A stretch of DNA of 64,000 bases from Bradyrhizobium iriomotense (lineage in GTDB: Bacteria; Pseudomonadota; Alphaproteobacteria; Rhizobiales; Xanthobacteraceae). Positions 17,770 to 31,782 of this stretch are shown here, piece by piece (within the stretch, counting starts at the first letter, position 1; each line of letters opens with the position of its first letter). The stretch lies in NCBI RefSeq assembly GCF_018129405.1, contig NZ_JAFCLP010000011.1:1-64000 (forward strand), given 5' to 3'. Under the pieces are notes generated by a model. It ran no database searches and was not told the DNA's origin. It saw only the letters and a list, made by a program, of their open reading frames with translations. The position numbers and the translations under genes were made by a program.

Positions 17770-19716
17770 GTGAACAAGACAATTCAAACTGTCGAAAGTG
17801 CCGCATCCGGCAGCGCTTTCCTCATCGAAGACGTCTATCCCTCGGTCGACGGCGGCCGCTTCGCCGTGAAGCGGATCGCGGGCGAACGGGTCGAGGTCTG
17901 GGCCGACATCTACCGCGACGGCGACGCCGTGATCGCCGCCGCGCTGATCTGGCGAGGAGAGCAGGACCGCGAATGGCGGAGCGAGCCGATGACCCCTCAC
18001 GGCAATGACCGCTGGTGCGGCGCGTTCACACCGGTTGAGCCCGGCCAATATGTCTACGCGATCGAAGCCTGGACCGACGAGTTCGCCACCTGGTCGCACG
18101 CCGTCGCGCGAAAACGGCGCACCGGCGCCGATGTCAGCCTGGATGCGATCGAGGGCGCCGGACTGCTGACCAAGGCGCATGGCGCACGGCAGGACGCCGC
18201 GGCGATCATCATCAAGCGATGCGAGGATTATCTCCAGACCGGCGACGTTACGCCGCTGCTCGCGACCGAGCTTGGCGAGGCCATGGCCGAGAGCCAGTCG
18301 CGGCCCGACCTCACGCGCTCGCCGCTCTTCCCACTGATGATCGACCGCGACAAGGCGCGCTTCAGCGCCTGGTACCAGATGATGCCGCGTAGCCAGAGCG
18401 AGATCCCGGGCCGGCACGGCACGCTCCGCGACTGCATTGCACGCGTGCCTGATATCGCCGCGATGGGCTTTGACGTGCTCTATTTCACGCCGATCCACCC
18501 GATCGGCCACACAGGCCGCAAGGGGCGCAACGATGCGCCGGTGGCGAACGAGGGCGATCCCGGGTCGCCCTATGCGATCGGCACCGCCGAGGGCGGGCAC
18601 GATGCGCTGCATCCCGATCTCGGCACGATCGAGGACTTCCGCGCGCTGGTCGCCACGTGTCTCGAGTACGGGCTCGAGCTTGCGCTGGACTTCGCGGTGC
18701 AGTGCTCGCCGGACCATCCCTGGCTGACGCAGCATCCGGAATGGTTCAAATGGCGGCCGGACCGCTCGGTGCGGACGGCGGATGGGCCCTATTCGGACAT
18801 CGTCATCCCCGACTTCGGCTCCGTCGATCGCGCCGGGCTGTGGAATGCGTTCCGCGACGCCATGCTGTTCTGGATCGACCATGGCGTCACCATCTTTGCC
18901 ATCGACAATCACGACACCGCACCGCTTCCGTTCTGGGAGTGGCTGATCGGCGACATCCGCCGCCGAAATCCCGAGGTGATCCTGTTCTCCAAGACGTTTG
19001 CACGACCGAAGTTGATGCAGGGCCTCGCCAAGCTCGGCTTCACGCAGTCTTTCAGCTATTTCCCCTGGCGCACTTTGAGGTGGGAGCTGGAACAGTATCT
19101 CGGCGAGCTGACCCGTTATCCCGAGCGGGACTTCTATCGTCCGAACCTGTTCGTCAACACGCCCGACCTCTTGCCCTATCATCTCCAGAGCGGCGAGCCC
19201 TGGGTCTTCAAATCACGGCTCGCGCTGGCCGCGACGCTGTCGGGCAATTACGGGATCTTTGGCGGCTTCGAGCTCCTGGAGCACGAGGCGATTCCCGGCC
19301 GTGAGGAATATCTCGATTCCGAAAAGTACCAGGTCAAGACGCGCGACTGGAACAAGCCCGGCAACATCAAGCCCTGGATTGCCGCGCTCAACCGCCTCCG
19401 CAACGAAAACCCGGCGCTTCAGCAGACCGCGACCTTGCGCTTCCTCGGCATCGAGGACGGCGAGACGATCGCCTTCGCCAAGGAGGCGGCCGATCCCGCA
19501 AACACCGTCGTCGTCGTGATCGCGCTCTCCCGACATGCGCGCGAATTCTGGCTGCCGCTCGCCGACATCACTGTTGACGCCGGCGGACAGCGACACCATG
19601 TGACGGCACTCGAAAACCTCCTCACCGGCGAGCAGTCCCGCATCGAATGGGGCGGGATCAGGTTGCGTATCGATCCCGATCGCGATCCGGCGCTCTTGTT
19701 CCGCTGCCTGGCGTAA
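17770..19716 (+). CDS. glgE: GlgE-like GH13 protein with altered catalytic residues
   Basis: 648 aa. The N-terminal beta-domain and barrel clearly resemble GlgE (alpha-1,4-glucan:maltose-1-phosphate maltosyltransferase): R-F-S-A-W-Y-Q-M-M-P-R-S, I-H-P-I-G-H-T-G-R-K-G-R-N, G-S-P-Y-A-I-G and L-G-F-T-Q-S-F-S-Y-F. Functional positions differ, however. The GH13 Arg two residues before the nucleophile is Ala (A377-I-D379-N-H-D-T-A-P, against R-V-D-N-P-H-T-K-P). The acid/base Glu is Lys (F-S-K408-T-F, against L-x-E-A-F), 29 residues after D379 exactly as in S. coelicolor GlgE (D394/E423). The phosphate loop K-K-Y-Q-D-I reads G-P-Y-S-D-I. The frame is intact, so it is not a decayed gene. The GTG start at 17770 is chosen by family N-terminus; no strong ribosome-binding site is visible. 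It is the first gene of the trehalose/glucan operon. A separate functional GlgE may exist elsewhere. Confidence 0.85.
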   Translation: MNKTIQTVESAASGSAFLIEDVYPSVDGGRFAVKRIAGERVEVWADIYRDGDAVIAAALIWRGEQDREWRSEPMTPHGNDRWCGAFTPVEPGQYVYAIEAWTDEFATWSHAVARKRRTGADVSLDAIEGAGLLTKAHGARQDAAAIIIKRCEDYLQTGDVTPLLATELGEAMAESQSRPDLTRSPLFPLMIDRDKARFSAWYQMMPRSQSEIPGRHGTLRDCIARVPDIAAMGFDVLYFTPIHPIGHTGRKGRNDAPVANEGDPGSPYAIGTAEGGHDALHPDLGTIEDFRALVATCLEYGLELALDFAVQCSPDHPWLTQHPEWFKWRPDRSVRTADGPYSDIVIPDFGSVDRAGLWNAFRDAMLFWIDHGVTIFAIDNHDTAPLPFWEWLIGDIRRRNPEVILFSKTFARPKLMQGLAKLGFTQSFSYFPWRTLRWELEQYLGELTRYPERDFYRPNLFVNTPDLLPYHLQSGEPWVFKSRLALAATLSGNYGIFGGFELLEHEAIPGREEYLDSEKYQVKTRDWNKPGNIKPWIAALNRLRNENPALQQTATLRFLGIEDGETIAFAKEAADPANTVVVVIALSRHAREFWLPLADITVDAGGQRHHVTALENLLTGEQSRIEWGGIRLRIDPDRDPALLFRCLA

Positions 19717-19727
19717 GGGGTCACGCC

Positions 19728-22700
19728 ATGAATGTTTTGTCTTCCGTCGATACCAAGAAGGCCGAGGCTGCCGAGGTCGTGGATGAGCTCTGGTACAAGG
19801 ACGCGATCATCTACCAGCTCCACGTCAAGGCCTTTGCCGACAGCAACCATGACGGCATCGGCGACTTCGCCGGCCTGACCGAGAAGCTGCCCTATCTCCA
19901 GGAGCTCGGCGTCACCGCGCTGTGGCTGCTGCCGTTCTATCCCTCGCCCGGCCGCGACGACGGCTACGACATCGGCGATTACGGCGCGGTCAATCCCGAT
20001 TTCGGGACGATGAAGGATTTCAAACGTTTCATCCAGGAGGCGCAGAAGCGCGGCCTGCGCGTCATCACCGAGCTCGTCGTCAACCACACCTCCGACCAGC
20101 ACAAATGGTTCAAGCGCGCGCGCCGCAGCCATCCGGGCTCGAGCGCACGCAACTGGTATGTCTGGAGCGACACCGACCAGAAATACCAGGGCACCCGCAT
20201 CATCTTCACCGACACCGAGAAGTCGAACTGGACCTGGGATCCGGAGGCCGGCGCCTTCTACTGGCACCGCTTCTTCTCGCACCAGCCCGACCTCAATTTC
20301 GACAATCCACGCGTGGTCAGCGCCATCATCCAGGTGATGAAGCGCTGGCTGGATGCCGGGGTCGACGGTTTCCGCCTCGACGCGATTCCCTATCTCTGCG
20401 AGCGCGAGGGCACCTCGAACGAGAACCTGCCGGAGACGCATGCGATCATCAAGCGCCTGCGCCAGGAATTGGATGCGTACTCCAAGGGCAAGCTGCTGCT
20501 GGCCGAGGCCAATCAATGGCCGGAGGACGTGCAGGAATATTTCGGCCGCGGCGACGAATGCCACATGGCCTATCACTTCCCGCTGATGCCGCGCATCTAC
20601 ATGGCGATCGCCCAGGAAGACCGCTTCCCGATCACCGACATCCTGCGCCAGACGCCGGACATCCCGGCGAGCTGCCAATGGGCGCTGTTCCTGCGCAACC
20701 ATGACGAGCTGACGCTGGAGATGGTCACCGACGTCGAGCGCGACTATCTCTGGACCACCTACGCCAACGATCCGCGCGCCCGCATCAATGTCGGCATCAG
20801 GCGGCGCCTCGCGCCGCTGATGGACAACGACCGCCGCAAGATCGAATTGATGAACTCGCTGCTGCTGTCCTTCCCGGGAACGCCGATCATCTATTACGGC
20901 GACGAGATCGGGATGGGCGACAACATCTATCTCGGCGACCGCAACGGCGTGCGCACGCCGATGCAATGGAGCCCGGACCGCAATGGCGGCTTCTCGCGCT
21001 GCGACCCCGCCCGGCTCTACGCGCCGCTGATCATGGACCCGGTCTACGGCTATGAATCGGTCAACGTGGAGGCGCAGTCGCGCAGCCTGTCGTCGCTGCT
21101 CAGCGCCACCAAGCGGCTGATCTCGGTGCGCAAGTCGACGCTCGCCTTCGGCCGCGGCACCATGACCTTCATCCGTCCGGCCAATCGCGCCGTGCTTGCC
21201 TATGTCCGGCAGTATCGCGACGAGGTGATCCTCTGCGTCGCCAACCTCTCGCGCGCCGCGCAGGCGACCGAGCTCGATCTGTCGCCGTGGAAGGACCGCA
21301 TCCCGCAGGAGATGCTCGGACGGACGCGTTTCCCGGCGATCGGCGAATTGCCCTACATGATCACGCTGGGGCCCTACGGCTTCTACTGGTTCCAGCTTCA
21401 GGAGCGCGACAAGTCCGAGCCGGTGACGCCGCGCGCGGTGCCGGAGTTCGAGACCCTGGTCGTGCCGGTGAATTCGAACTGGGTTTCTCTCGCTCGCGAG
21501 CGCGGCGTGTTCGAGCGCGACGTGCTGCCGGGATTTTTAGCAAGGACACGCTGGTATCCGGAGCACAATCCCAAGCACATCAAGGCTGCGCTGACCTCGG
21601 CGGTGCCTTTCAGCGATATCGGCGACAACAGGCCCTGGATCGCGTTCTTCGAGACCACTCGGGGCGACGTCACGACGCGCTACGTACTGCCGATGCAGAT
21701 CGAATGGGTACGCTTCGACCGCGAACGCTTCAACCCGAAGGCGCTCGCCGCCGTCCGCCAGGGTGCGCGCGAGGGCACGCTGCTGGACGTCGCGACCGAG
21801 CAGATCTTCATCGGCCTGTTCCTGCGGGGTCTGTCGCAAAACCTGGTGGTAGACGAGAACGATCTGCGGCTGGAGTTCAAGGCGACCAGCCGGTTCGCCG
21901 ACTACACCATCAAGGAGCCCCAACGCATCCGCGCGATCGAGCAGTCCAACAGCACCGCGCTCGTGGACAACCAATATGTGGTCAAGATCCATCGGCAGCT
22001 CGAAAGCGGCACCAGTCCCGAGATCGAGATTGGCCACTACCTCACCGAGGTGGCTCACTTCGCCAACACGCCGGCCCTGCTCGGCAGCGTCGAGCTGGTC
22101 GAGGACGATCGGCACAGCGCGCTCGGCGTGCTGCATGCCTTTGTCGAGAACCAGGGCGACGGCTGGACCGTGACCACCGGTTATCTCGATCGCTATATCG
22201 ACGAGCAGCGGGTCTCGCCCGCGGGCGAGGCGCCGCGCGAGACCCAGGAGCAGGCGCCCTATCTGCACTTCATCGCGCAGATCGGCCGGCGGCTCGCCGA
22301 GTTGCATGTCGCCCTGGCCGCGGCAAAGCCGGACAATCTTGCTCCGGAGCCGATCGGCTCCGAACACGCCAGGCGCTGGGTCTCCGACCTCAAGGCACGG
22401 GCCGAGCGCGTTTTCGAGCAGCTGGCCAACAGCCGCGACGGCCTGCGGGAGGCGGACCGGCCGCTGATCGACCAGCTCGGCGCCGCGCGTGCGGCCCTGC
22501 CCGACCACCTCAATGCACTATTGCCTTCCGGGATCGGCGGGTTGAACATCCGTCATCATGGCGACTTCCGCCTCGGGCAGACTCTGATCGTGAAGGACGA
22601 CATCTTCATCATCGACTTCGACGGCAATCCGCGCCGGCCGCTGGCCGACAAGCGGCGCAAGCTGCCTGCCGCGCGCGACGTCGCCGGCATGATCCGCTCG

Positions 22701-23021
22701 ATTGATCTTTCGGTTAACGTGGCCCTCAATCGCGCCCTCACCGGCGCCTCCGACGAACAGGACCGGCTTGCAGCCGCGCTCGGCGAATGGCGCGAACGCG
22801 CTACCACGACGTTCCTGTCCGCCTATCGTGAGGCCATGACCGACCGGAGGCTATGGCCGCAAGATCCGCAAGTCGCGCAAGGCCTGTTAAGGTTTTTCCT
22901 GCTTGATCAAGCGTTCGACGACGTAGAGTACGAACTGTCCCACCGGCCCGAGGGGCTCCATGCGCCGCTGACCGGACTGCTTCGCATTCTGTCCAGTGCC
23001 GAGAGCGAAGCCCATGCCTAA
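19728..23021 (+). CDS. treS: Trehalose synthase / maltokinase fusion
   Basis: 1097-aa fusion. Residues about 20-560 are a GH13 trehalose synthase (maltose to trehalose isomerase) with nucleophile D218 in F-R-L-D-A-I-P-Y, acid/base E260 in L-A-E-A-N-Q-W and N-H-D-E-L at 324-328. The C-terminal part is a maltokinase (Mak/Pep2) with the kinase loop H-H-G-D-F-R-L-G-Q near residue 943 and I-I-D-F-D-G-N just after it. It turns trehalose into maltose 1-phosphate, the GlgE donor. The ATG at 19728 lies 7 nt after an AAGGGG ribosome-binding site and 12 bp after the previous stop; the longer frame upstream overlaps glgE. It overlaps glgB by 8 bp. Confidence 0.95.
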   Translation: MNVLSSVDTKKAEAAEVVDELWYKDAIIYQLHVKAFADSNHDGIGDFAGLTEKLPYLQELGVTALWLLPFYPSPGRDDGYDIGDYGAVNPDFGTMKDFKRFIQEAQKRGLRVITELVVNHTSDQHKWFKRARRSHPGSSARNWYVWSDTDQKYQGTRIIFTDTEKSNWTWDPEAGAFYWHRFFSHQPDLNFDNPRVVSAIIQVMKRWLDAGVDGFRLDAIPYLCEREGTSNENLPETHAIIKRLRQELDAYSKGKLLLAEANQWPEDVQEYFGRGDECHMAYHFPLMPRIYMAIAQEDRFPITDILRQTPDIPASCQWALFLRNHDELTLEMVTDVERDYLWTTYANDPRARINVGIRRRLAPLMDNDRRKIELMNSLLLSFPGTPIIYYGDEIGMGDNIYLGDRNGVRTPMQWSPDRNGGFSRCDPARLYAPLIMDPVYGYESVNVEAQSRSLSSLLSATKRLISVRKSTLAFGRGTMTFIRPANRAVLAYVRQYRDEVILCVANLSRAAQATELDLSPWKDRIPQEMLGRTRFPAIGELPYMITLGPYGFYWFQLQERDKSEPVTPRAVPEFETLVVPVNSNWVSLARERGVFERDVLPGFLARTRWYPEHNPKHIKAALTSAVPFSDIGDNRPWIAFFETTRGDVTTRYVLPMQIEWVRFDRERFNPKALAAVRQGAREGTLLDVATEQIFIGLFLRGLSQNLVVDENDLRLEFKATSRFADYTIKEPQRIRAIEQSNSTALVDNQYVVKIHRQLESGTSPEIEIGHYLTEVAHFANTPALLGSVELVEDDRHSALGVLHAFVENQGDGWTVTTGYLDRYIDEQRVSPAGEAPRETQEQAPYLHFIAQIGRRLAELHVALAAAKPDNLAPEPIGSEHARRWVSDLKARAERVFEQLANSRDGLREADRPLIDQLGAARAALPDHLNALLPSGIGGLNIRHHGDFRLGQTLIVKDDIFIIDFDGNPRRPLADKRRKLPAARDVAGMIRSIDLSVNVALNRALTGASDEQDRLAAALGEWRERATTTFLSAYREAMTDRRLWPQDPQVAQGLLRFFLLDQAFDDVEYELSHRPEGLHAPLTGLLRILSSAESEAHA

Positions 23022-25161
23022 ACTGCCAGCCGAAGCCTACGCGATCATCGAGGGCCGCCACTCCGACCCCTTCCACTATCTCGGGCTGCATCCCGAGGGC
23101 GGCAAGAGCGTGGTGCGCGCCTTCCTGCCCGAGGCCACCAATGTCGAGGCGGTCGGCGAGCATGGCGAGGTCGCGCCGCTCGACCGCGTTCATGACTCCG
23201 GCCTGTTCATCGGGGCCCTGCCCAACGGCTCGAAGCACTACCAGCTGCGCGCGAAATTCGGCAACAACGTCGTCGAATTCGAGGATGCCTACCGCTTTCC
23301 GCCGATCCTGACCGATTTCGACCTCTATCTGCTCGGCGAAGGCACCCACCAGCGCCTCTACGACAAGCTCGGTGCGCATCCGATGCGGCTCGACGGCGTC
23401 GACGGCATCGGCTTCGTGGTGCTGGCACCGAATGCACGGCGCGTATCCGTGGTTGGCGATTTCAACTTCTGGGACGGGCGGCGTCATCCGATGCGGGTGC
23501 GCGGCAGCGGGTACTGGGAACTGTTCATCCCCAATGCGAAGATCGGCGATCACTACAAGTTCGAGATCATCGGGCCGCACGGCCATCTGCTTCCGCTGAA
23601 ATCCGATCCGATGGCGTTTGCGAGCGAGGTACGGCCGAAGACGGCCTCGATCGTACTCGACGAGGCGCATCTGCCGCGGCCGCGCCCGGCGCCCGACGGC
23701 ATCAACGCGCTGTCGGCGCCGATGTCGATCTACGAGGTCCATCTCGGCTCGTGGCGGCGCAAGGGCGACAATGAATGGCTGACCTATCGCGAGCTGGCCG
23801 AGCAGCTGCCGGCCTATGCCCGCGACATGGGGTTCACGCATCTCGAATTCCTGCCCGTGAGCGAACATCCGTTCGACGGCTCATGGGGCTATCAGCCCAC
23901 CGGCCTCTATGCCCCGACCAGCCGGTTCGGAAGCCCTGAGGATTTCGCGGCGCTGGTCGATGCCTGCCACCGCGAAGGCATCGGCGTGCTGCTCGACTGG
24001 GTGCCCGGCCATTTCCCCGACGATCCGCACGGGCTCGGCAGCTTCGACGGCACGGCGCTCTATGAACACGCCAACCCGCTCCAGGGCCGCCACCTCGACT
24101 GGGGCACGCTGATCTACAATTACGGTCGCACTGAAGTGACGAACTTCCTGGTGTCGAACGCGCTGTTCTGGATGGAGCGCTACGGCATCGACGGCTTACG
24201 CGTCGACGCGGTAGCGTCGATGCTCTATCTCGACTACAGCCGGCCGCCCGGCGCGTGGATTCCGAACCAGTATGGCGGCCGCGAGAACATCGAGGCGATC
24301 AACTTCCTGCGCCGTTTCAACACGGAGGTCTTTGCCCGCTTCCCGCAGGCGACCACGGCCGCGGAAGAATCCACCGCATGGCCGCAAGTCTCGCGCCCGG
24401 TCGAATTCGGCGGGCTCGGCTTCGGCTACAAGTGGAACATGGGCTGGATGCACGACACGCTGAACTACATCAGCAAGGATCCAATCCACCGCAAGCATCA
24501 TCACGGCGAGATCCTGTTCGGCCTGCACTACGCGTTCTCGGAAAACTTCATCCTGCCGCTGTCGCATGACGAGGTCGTGCACGGCAAACGCTCGATCCTG
24601 GGCCGCATGCCGGGCGACGAATGGCAGCGCTTTGCGAACTTGCGGGCCTATTACAGCTTCATGTTCGGTCACCCCGGCAAGAAGCTCCTGTTCATGGGCG
24701 CCGAGATCGCGCAGAGCCGCGAATGGAATCACGACCAGTCGCTCGACTGGCACCTGCTCGAATACAAGGTCCATTCCGGCATCCAGGCGCTGATCCGCGA
24801 CCTCAACCGGCTCTACCGCGCGGTGCCGGCGCTGCATCAGATGGACTGCGACCAGGCCGGCTTCGAATGGCTGATCACTGACGATGCCAACCGCAACGTG
24901 TTCGCCTGGCTGCGCAAGGGCTTTGACGAGCACGCGCGATGCCTGGTGGTCGTCAATTTCTCCCCCAATGTCTATCGCAACTATCGCGTTCGCGCGCCCC
25001 TGGCCGGCAAGTGGAAAGAGGTGTTCAATTCCGACTCCGCCCATTACGGCGGCAGCAATGTCGGGAACATCGGCGAGGTTCAGACCGTTGACGGCAAGAC
25101 GCCCGAGCTCCGCCTCACCATTCCGCCGCTCGCCGCGATCTTCCTCGTTCCGGAAAGCTGA
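23014..25161 (+). CDS. glgB: 1,4-alpha-glucan branching enzyme
   Basis: 715-aa GH13 branching enzyme that makes alpha-1,6 branches in glucan. An N-terminal CBM48-type domain (residues about 110-200) precedes the barrel, and family motifs are present: [12 protein letters not shown] with D398, the A-E-E-S-T motif near 450, and S-H-D-E-V-V-H-G near 516. ATG 23014 sits inside the treS stop region (8-bp overlap). A GTG six codons upstream is possible but less likely. It acts on the linear chains made in the GlgE pathway. Confidence 0.95.
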   Translation: MPKLPAEAYAIIEGRHSDPFHYLGLHPEGGKSVVRAFLPEATNVEAVGEHGEVAPLDRVHDSGLFIGALPNGSKHYQLRAKFGNNVVEFEDAYRFPPILTDFDLYLLGEGTHQRLYDKLGAHPMRLDGVDGIGFVVLAPNARRVSVVGDFNFWDGRRHPMRVRGSGYWELFIPNAKIGDHYKFEIIGPHGHLLPLKSDPMAFASEVRPKTASIVLDEAHLPRPRPAPDGINALSAPMSIYEVHLGSWRRKGDNEWLTYRELAEQLPAYARDMGFTHLEFLPVSEHPFDGSWGYQPTGLYAPTSRFGSPEDFAALVDACHREGIGVLLDWVPGHFPDDPHGLGSFDGTALYEHANPLQGRHLDWGTLIYNYGRTEVTNFLVSNALFWMERYGIDGLRVDAVASMLYLDYSRPPGAWIPNQYGGRENIEAINFLRRFNTEVFARFPQATTAAEESTAWPQVSRPVEFGGLGFGYKWNMGWMHDTLNYISKDPIHRKHHHGEILFGLHYAFSENFILPLSHDEVVHGKRSILGRMPGDEWQRFANLRAYYSFMFGHPGKKLLFMGAEIAQSREWNHDQSLDWHLLEYKVHSGIQALIRDLNRLYRAVPALHQMDCDQAGFEWLITDDANRNVFAWLRKGFDEHARCLVVVNFSPNVYRNYRVRAPLAGKWKEVFNSDSAHYGGSNVGNIGEVQTVDGKTPELRLTIPPLAAIFLVPES

Positions 25162-25164
25162 CAT

Positions 25165-27243
25165 ATGCGCCTGACTGCTGGATCGCCCGCACGCCTCGGC
25201 GCAAGCTGGGACGGACGCGGCACCAATTTTGCGCTGTTCTCCGCCAACGCGCAGAAGGTCGAGCTCTGCCTGTTCGACACGCAAGGCCGCCGCGAGCTCG
25301 AGCGCGTCGAACTGCCTGAAAAGACCGAGGACGTCTGGCACGGCTATCTCAACGACGTCTCGCCGGGCCAGCTCTACGGCTACCGGGTGCACGGTCCCTA
25401 CGAGCCCGAGCACGGCCACCGCTTCAACGCCAACAAGCTGCTGCTCGACCCCTATGCCAAGCGGCTCGCCGGGCGGCTGGTCTGGAGCGATGCGCATTTT
25501 GCCTACCGCACCGGCTCGCCGCGCGAGGACCTCTCCTTCGACCGCCGCGACAATGCGCGCGGCATGCCCAAAGCCGTCGTGGTCGACGAGACCTTCAACT
25601 GGGGCCGGCGCGAGATCCGGCCGAACATTCCGTGGGAAGACACGATCATCTACGAGGCCCACGTCAAGGGTTTGACGCAGAAGCGCGACGACGTGCCGCC
25701 GAACCTCCGCGGCACCTATGGCGGCCTGTCCTCGCCGGCGATGATCGAGCATCTGAAGAAGCTCGGCGTCACCACGATCGAGCTCTTACCGATCCACAGT
25801 TTCGTCGACGACCGCATCCTGGTCGAAAAGAAGCTCGCCAATTACTGGGGCTACAACACGCTGTCCTTCTTCGCGCCGGAGCCGCGCTACGCCCAGGACA
25901 ATGCGCTCGATTCCTTCCGCACCACGGTCGCACGCCTGCACGACGCCGGCATCGAGGTGATGCTCGACGTCGTCTACAACCACACCGCCGAGGGCAACCA
26001 CCTCGGCCCGACGCTGTGCTATCGCGGCATCGACAATGCCTCCTATTACTGGCTCAACCGCGAGAACCCGCGCTACTACGACGACTTCACCGGCTGCGGC
26101 TCGTCGGTGAACCTCACCCATCCGCGCGTGCTGCAGATGGTGATGGATTCCCTGCGCTACTGGGTCGAGGTCTGCCATGTCGACGGCTTCCGCTTCGACC
26201 TCGCCACCACGCTCGCGCGCGGGCCGAACGGTTTTGATCGTGGCAGCTCGCTTCTGACCGCGATCCGGCAGGACCCGGTGCTGGCCGCCGTGAAGCTCGT
26301 CGCCGAGCCCTGGGACCTCGGCCTCGGCGGCTACCAGGTCGGCGCATTCCCCTCGCAATGGTCGGAGTGGAACGACCGCTATCGCAGCGCCATGCGCCGT
26401 TACTGGAGCGGCGAAGGCAGCCTGATCGGCGACATCTCCAGCCGCATGACGGCGTCCTCCGACCTGTTCAACCACGACGGAAGGCGGCCGCGCGCCAGCA
26501 TCAACCACATCACGGTGCATGACGGATTTACGCTCGCCGACCTCTTCAGCTACAACGAGAAGCACAACGAGGCCAATGGCGAGGACAATCGCGACGGCTC
26601 CAACGACAACCACAGCAACAATTGCGGTGTCGAGGGACCGACCGACGATCCGAACATCCTCGTCCTGCGCCGGCAGCTTCGCAGGAACGTGCTGGCCTGC
26701 CTGATGCTGGCGCAGGGCGTCCCGCTGATCCTCGCCGGCGACGAGGTCGGCAATTCGCAGTCCGGCAACAACAACGCCTATTGCCAGGACAATGAGGTCG
26801 GCTGGGTCGGCTGGGACAATCTCGGCGCGGAGAGCGAGGACATGGTCGATTTCGTCGGCCATCTCGCCGACATCCGCCGCCGCTTCTCGCAGCTTCGCAG
26901 CCATCGCTGGCTTGACGGTCGCCCCAAGGACGGCAGTTCCTACGGCGCGCTGTGGCTGACGCCCACAGGTAGCGAGATGACGGAGAGCGACTGGACATTC
27001 CCGGATGGGCGGTTTCTCTCCTATGTGATGGGGCCGATGGAACCGGGCAGCGCCGCGATCTTTATCGTCCTGAACGCCGCGCCCGAAGAGATCGCATTCA
27101 AATTGCCCGAGATGTCCGAATACAAGAGCTGGCAGCAGATCCTGAACACGACCGATGCCAAGCTGAACACCATCGACTTCCCGTCCGGAAGCGACAGCAA
27201 GGCGCCGCCGCGCTCCGTGCTCGCCTTCGCGGGGGCATCATGA
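25165..27243 (+). CDS. glgX: Glycogen debranching enzyme
   Basis: 692-aa GH13 debranching enzyme (TreX/GlgX type) hydrolysing alpha-1,6 branches. Catalytic residues are D345 in G-F-R-F-D-L-A, E381 in V-A-E-P-W-D, and D453 in V-H-D-G-F. An N-terminal CBM48-like domain covers roughly residues 10-150. It starts 3 bp after glgB and overlaps treZ by 4 bp. It supplies debranched chains to TreY/TreZ. Confidence 0.95.
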   Translation: MRLTAGSPARLGASWDGRGTNFALFSANAQKVELCLFDTQGRRELERVELPEKTEDVWHGYLNDVSPGQLYGYRVHGPYEPEHGHRFNANKLLLDPYAKRLAGRLVWSDAHFAYRTGSPREDLSFDRRDNARGMPKAVVVDETFNWGRREIRPNIPWEDTIIYEAHVKGLTQKRDDVPPNLRGTYGGLSSPAMIEHLKKLGVTTIELLPIHSFVDDRILVEKKLANYWGYNTLSFFAPEPRYAQDNALDSFRTTVARLHDAGIEVMLDVVYNHTAEGNHLGPTLCYRGIDNASYYWLNRENPRYYDDFTGCGSSVNLTHPRVLQMVMDSLRYWVEVCHVDGFRFDLATTLARGPNGFDRGSSLLTAIRQDPVLAAVKLVAEPWDLGLGGYQVGAFPSQWSEWNDRYRSAMRRYWSGEGSLIGDISSRMTASSDLFNHDGRRPRASINHITVHDGFTLADLFSYNEKHNEANGEDNRDGSNDNHSNNCGVEGPTDDPNILVLRRQLRRNVLACLMLAQGVPLILAGDEVGNSQSGNNNAYCQDNEVGWVGWDNLGAESEDMVDFVGHLADIRRRFSQLRSHRWLDGRPKDGSSYGALWLTPTGSEMTESDWTFPDGRFLSYVMGPMEPGSAAIFIVLNAAPEEIAFKLPEMSEYKSWQQILNTTDAKLNTIDFPSGSDSKAPPRSVLAFAGAS

Positions 27244-28991
27244 GGCCATCCTTCGGGGCGCGGCCAACGAAAGACGGCGTGTCGTTCCGGCTGTGGGCGC
27301 CCGGCGCGCGCCGCGTCGATCTCCTGCTCGACCGCAGGCACGCGATGCAGCGCCGGCAGGACGGCTGGTACGTGGCCGAGATCGCCGGCCTGCCGGTCGG
27401 CAGCCCCTACAAGTTCAGGATCGACGACGAGATCGACGTGCCCGATCCGGCATCGGCTTTTCAGCCCGAAGACGTGTTCGGCCCGAGCGAGGTGATCGAT
27501 CACGACGCCTTCGCCTGGCGCGCGCGCGAGTGGCGCGGCCGTCCCTGGGAAGAGACGGTGCTGATCGAGACCCATGTCGGCACCTTCACTTCTGAGGGCA
27601 CCTACCGCGCCATGATCGACAAGCTCGATCATCTCGCCGCGACTGGCATTACCGCGCTGGAATTGATGCCGCTGGCCGATTTCGCAGGACGCCGCGGCTG
27701 GGGTTATGACGGCGTGCTGTGGTACGCGCCCGATAGCGCCTATGGCCGTCCCGAAGATCTGAAGATGCTGATCGACGAGGCCCATCTGCGCGGGCTGATG
27801 GTGCTCCTCGACGTCGTCTACAATCACTTTGGCCCCGAGGGGAATTATCTCGGCCGCTATGCGCCGACCTTCTTCACCGACGCACATACGCCCTGGGGCA
27901 GCGCGATCGACTACCGCGTGCCGCAGGTGCGCGCCTTTGCGGTCGAGAACGCGCTGTCCTGGCTGACCGACTACCGCTTCGACGGACTGAGGTTGGACGC
28001 CGCCAACCACATCATGGCTGTCCCCGGCGAGCAATCGATGCTGCAGGACCTCAGCGTGACCGCCGGCGAGCTTGCCAGGGCGACGGGGCGGCACATTCAT
28101 CTCGTGCTGGAGAACGGCGACAATCGCGCCAGCCTGCTCGACGCCGCGCAGGAGCCGCCGAACGGAAAATATCGGGGACAGTGGAACGACGACTATCATC
28201 ACGTCTGGCACGTGATGCTGACCGGCGAGCTCGCCGGCTACTACGGCGACTACCAGACCCCGCGCATGGATCTCGCCCGCGCGCTCGCCTCGGGCTTCGT
28301 CTATCAGGGCGAGATCTCGGAGTTCTGGGGCAAGAAGCCGCGCGGCGAGCCGAGCGGCCAGTTGCCGCCCGCAACCTTCGTCAATTTCCTGCAAAACCAC
28401 GACCAGATCGGCAATCGCCCGCTCGGCGAGCGGCTCGAGAGCCTGGCATCGCCGCAGCAGATCGAGGCGGCGCTCGCAGTGACCCTGCTCGCACCGATGG
28501 TGCCGATGCTGTTTCAGGGCGAGGAATGGGGCTCGAAGGTCCCCTTCCCGTTCTTCTGCGATTTTCAGGGCGGACTTGCCGATGCCGTGCGCAAGGGCCG
28601 CAAGCAGGAATATGGCTGGGCCTATGAGAAATACGGCGACGAGGTGCCCGACCCGCTCGATCCTGCAACGCTCGAATCGGCCGTGCTCGACTGGACCGGC
28701 CGCACGCCGGAGCAGAACGCGCGGCTCGCTTTGGTGCGTGAGCTGCTCGCGCTCCGCCGCAAGGAGATCATGCCGCGGCTCAAGGGCGCAAGCTTCGGTG
28801 ATGCCGAGGCGGTCGACAATGGCCTGCTCAGCGCTCATTGGCGCATGGGGGACGGCACGACGTTACGCCTCCTCGCCAATCTGTCGGACCGCGAGATCAC
28901 CTCCAATGTCAGCATGGGCGCGCCGATCTGGGGCGGCGCGTCAGGCGATCGGCTTCCGCCCTGGTCGGTGGTCTGGCGCCTCGGAGGTTGA
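27240..28991 (+). CDS. treZ: Malto-oligosyltrehalose trehalohydrolase
   Basis: 583-aa GH13 enzyme releasing trehalose from maltooligosyl-trehalose. Catalytic residues are D253 in F-D-G-L-R-L-D-A-A-N-H, E291 in L-V-L-E-N-G-D, and D388 in Q-N-H-D-Q-I-G-N. The N-terminal sugar-binding domain covers roughly residues 1-100. ATGA overlap with glgX; treY starts 1 nt after its stop codon. It forms the TreY/TreZ trehalose route with the next gene. Confidence 0.95.
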   Translation: MRPSFGARPTKDGVSFRLWAPGARRVDLLLDRRHAMQRRQDGWYVAEIAGLPVGSPYKFRIDDEIDVPDPASAFQPEDVFGPSEVIDHDAFAWRAREWRGRPWEETVLIETHVGTFTSEGTYRAMIDKLDHLAATGITALELMPLADFAGRRGWGYDGVLWYAPDSAYGRPEDLKMLIDEAHLRGLMVLLDVVYNHFGPEGNYLGRYAPTFFTDAHTPWGSAIDYRVPQVRAFAVENALSWLTDYRFDGLRLDAANHIMAVPGEQSMLQDLSVTAGELARATGRHIHLVLENGDNRASLLDAAQEPPNGKYRGQWNDDYHHVWHVMLTGELAGYYGDYQTPRMDLARALASGFVYQGEISEFWGKKPRGEPSGQLPPATFVNFLQNHDQIGNRPLGERLESLASPQQIEAALAVTLLAPMVPMLFQGEEWGSKVPFPFFCDFQGGLADAVRKGRKQEYGWAYEKYGDEVPDPLDPATLESAVLDWTGRTPEQNARLALVRELLALRRKEIMPRLKGASFGDAEAVDNGLLSAHWRMGDGTTLRLLANLSDREITSNVSMGAPIWGGASGDRLPPWSVVWRLGG

Positions 28992-28992
28992 C

Positions 28993-31779
<2,787 letters not shown>

Positions 31780-31782
31780 AAC

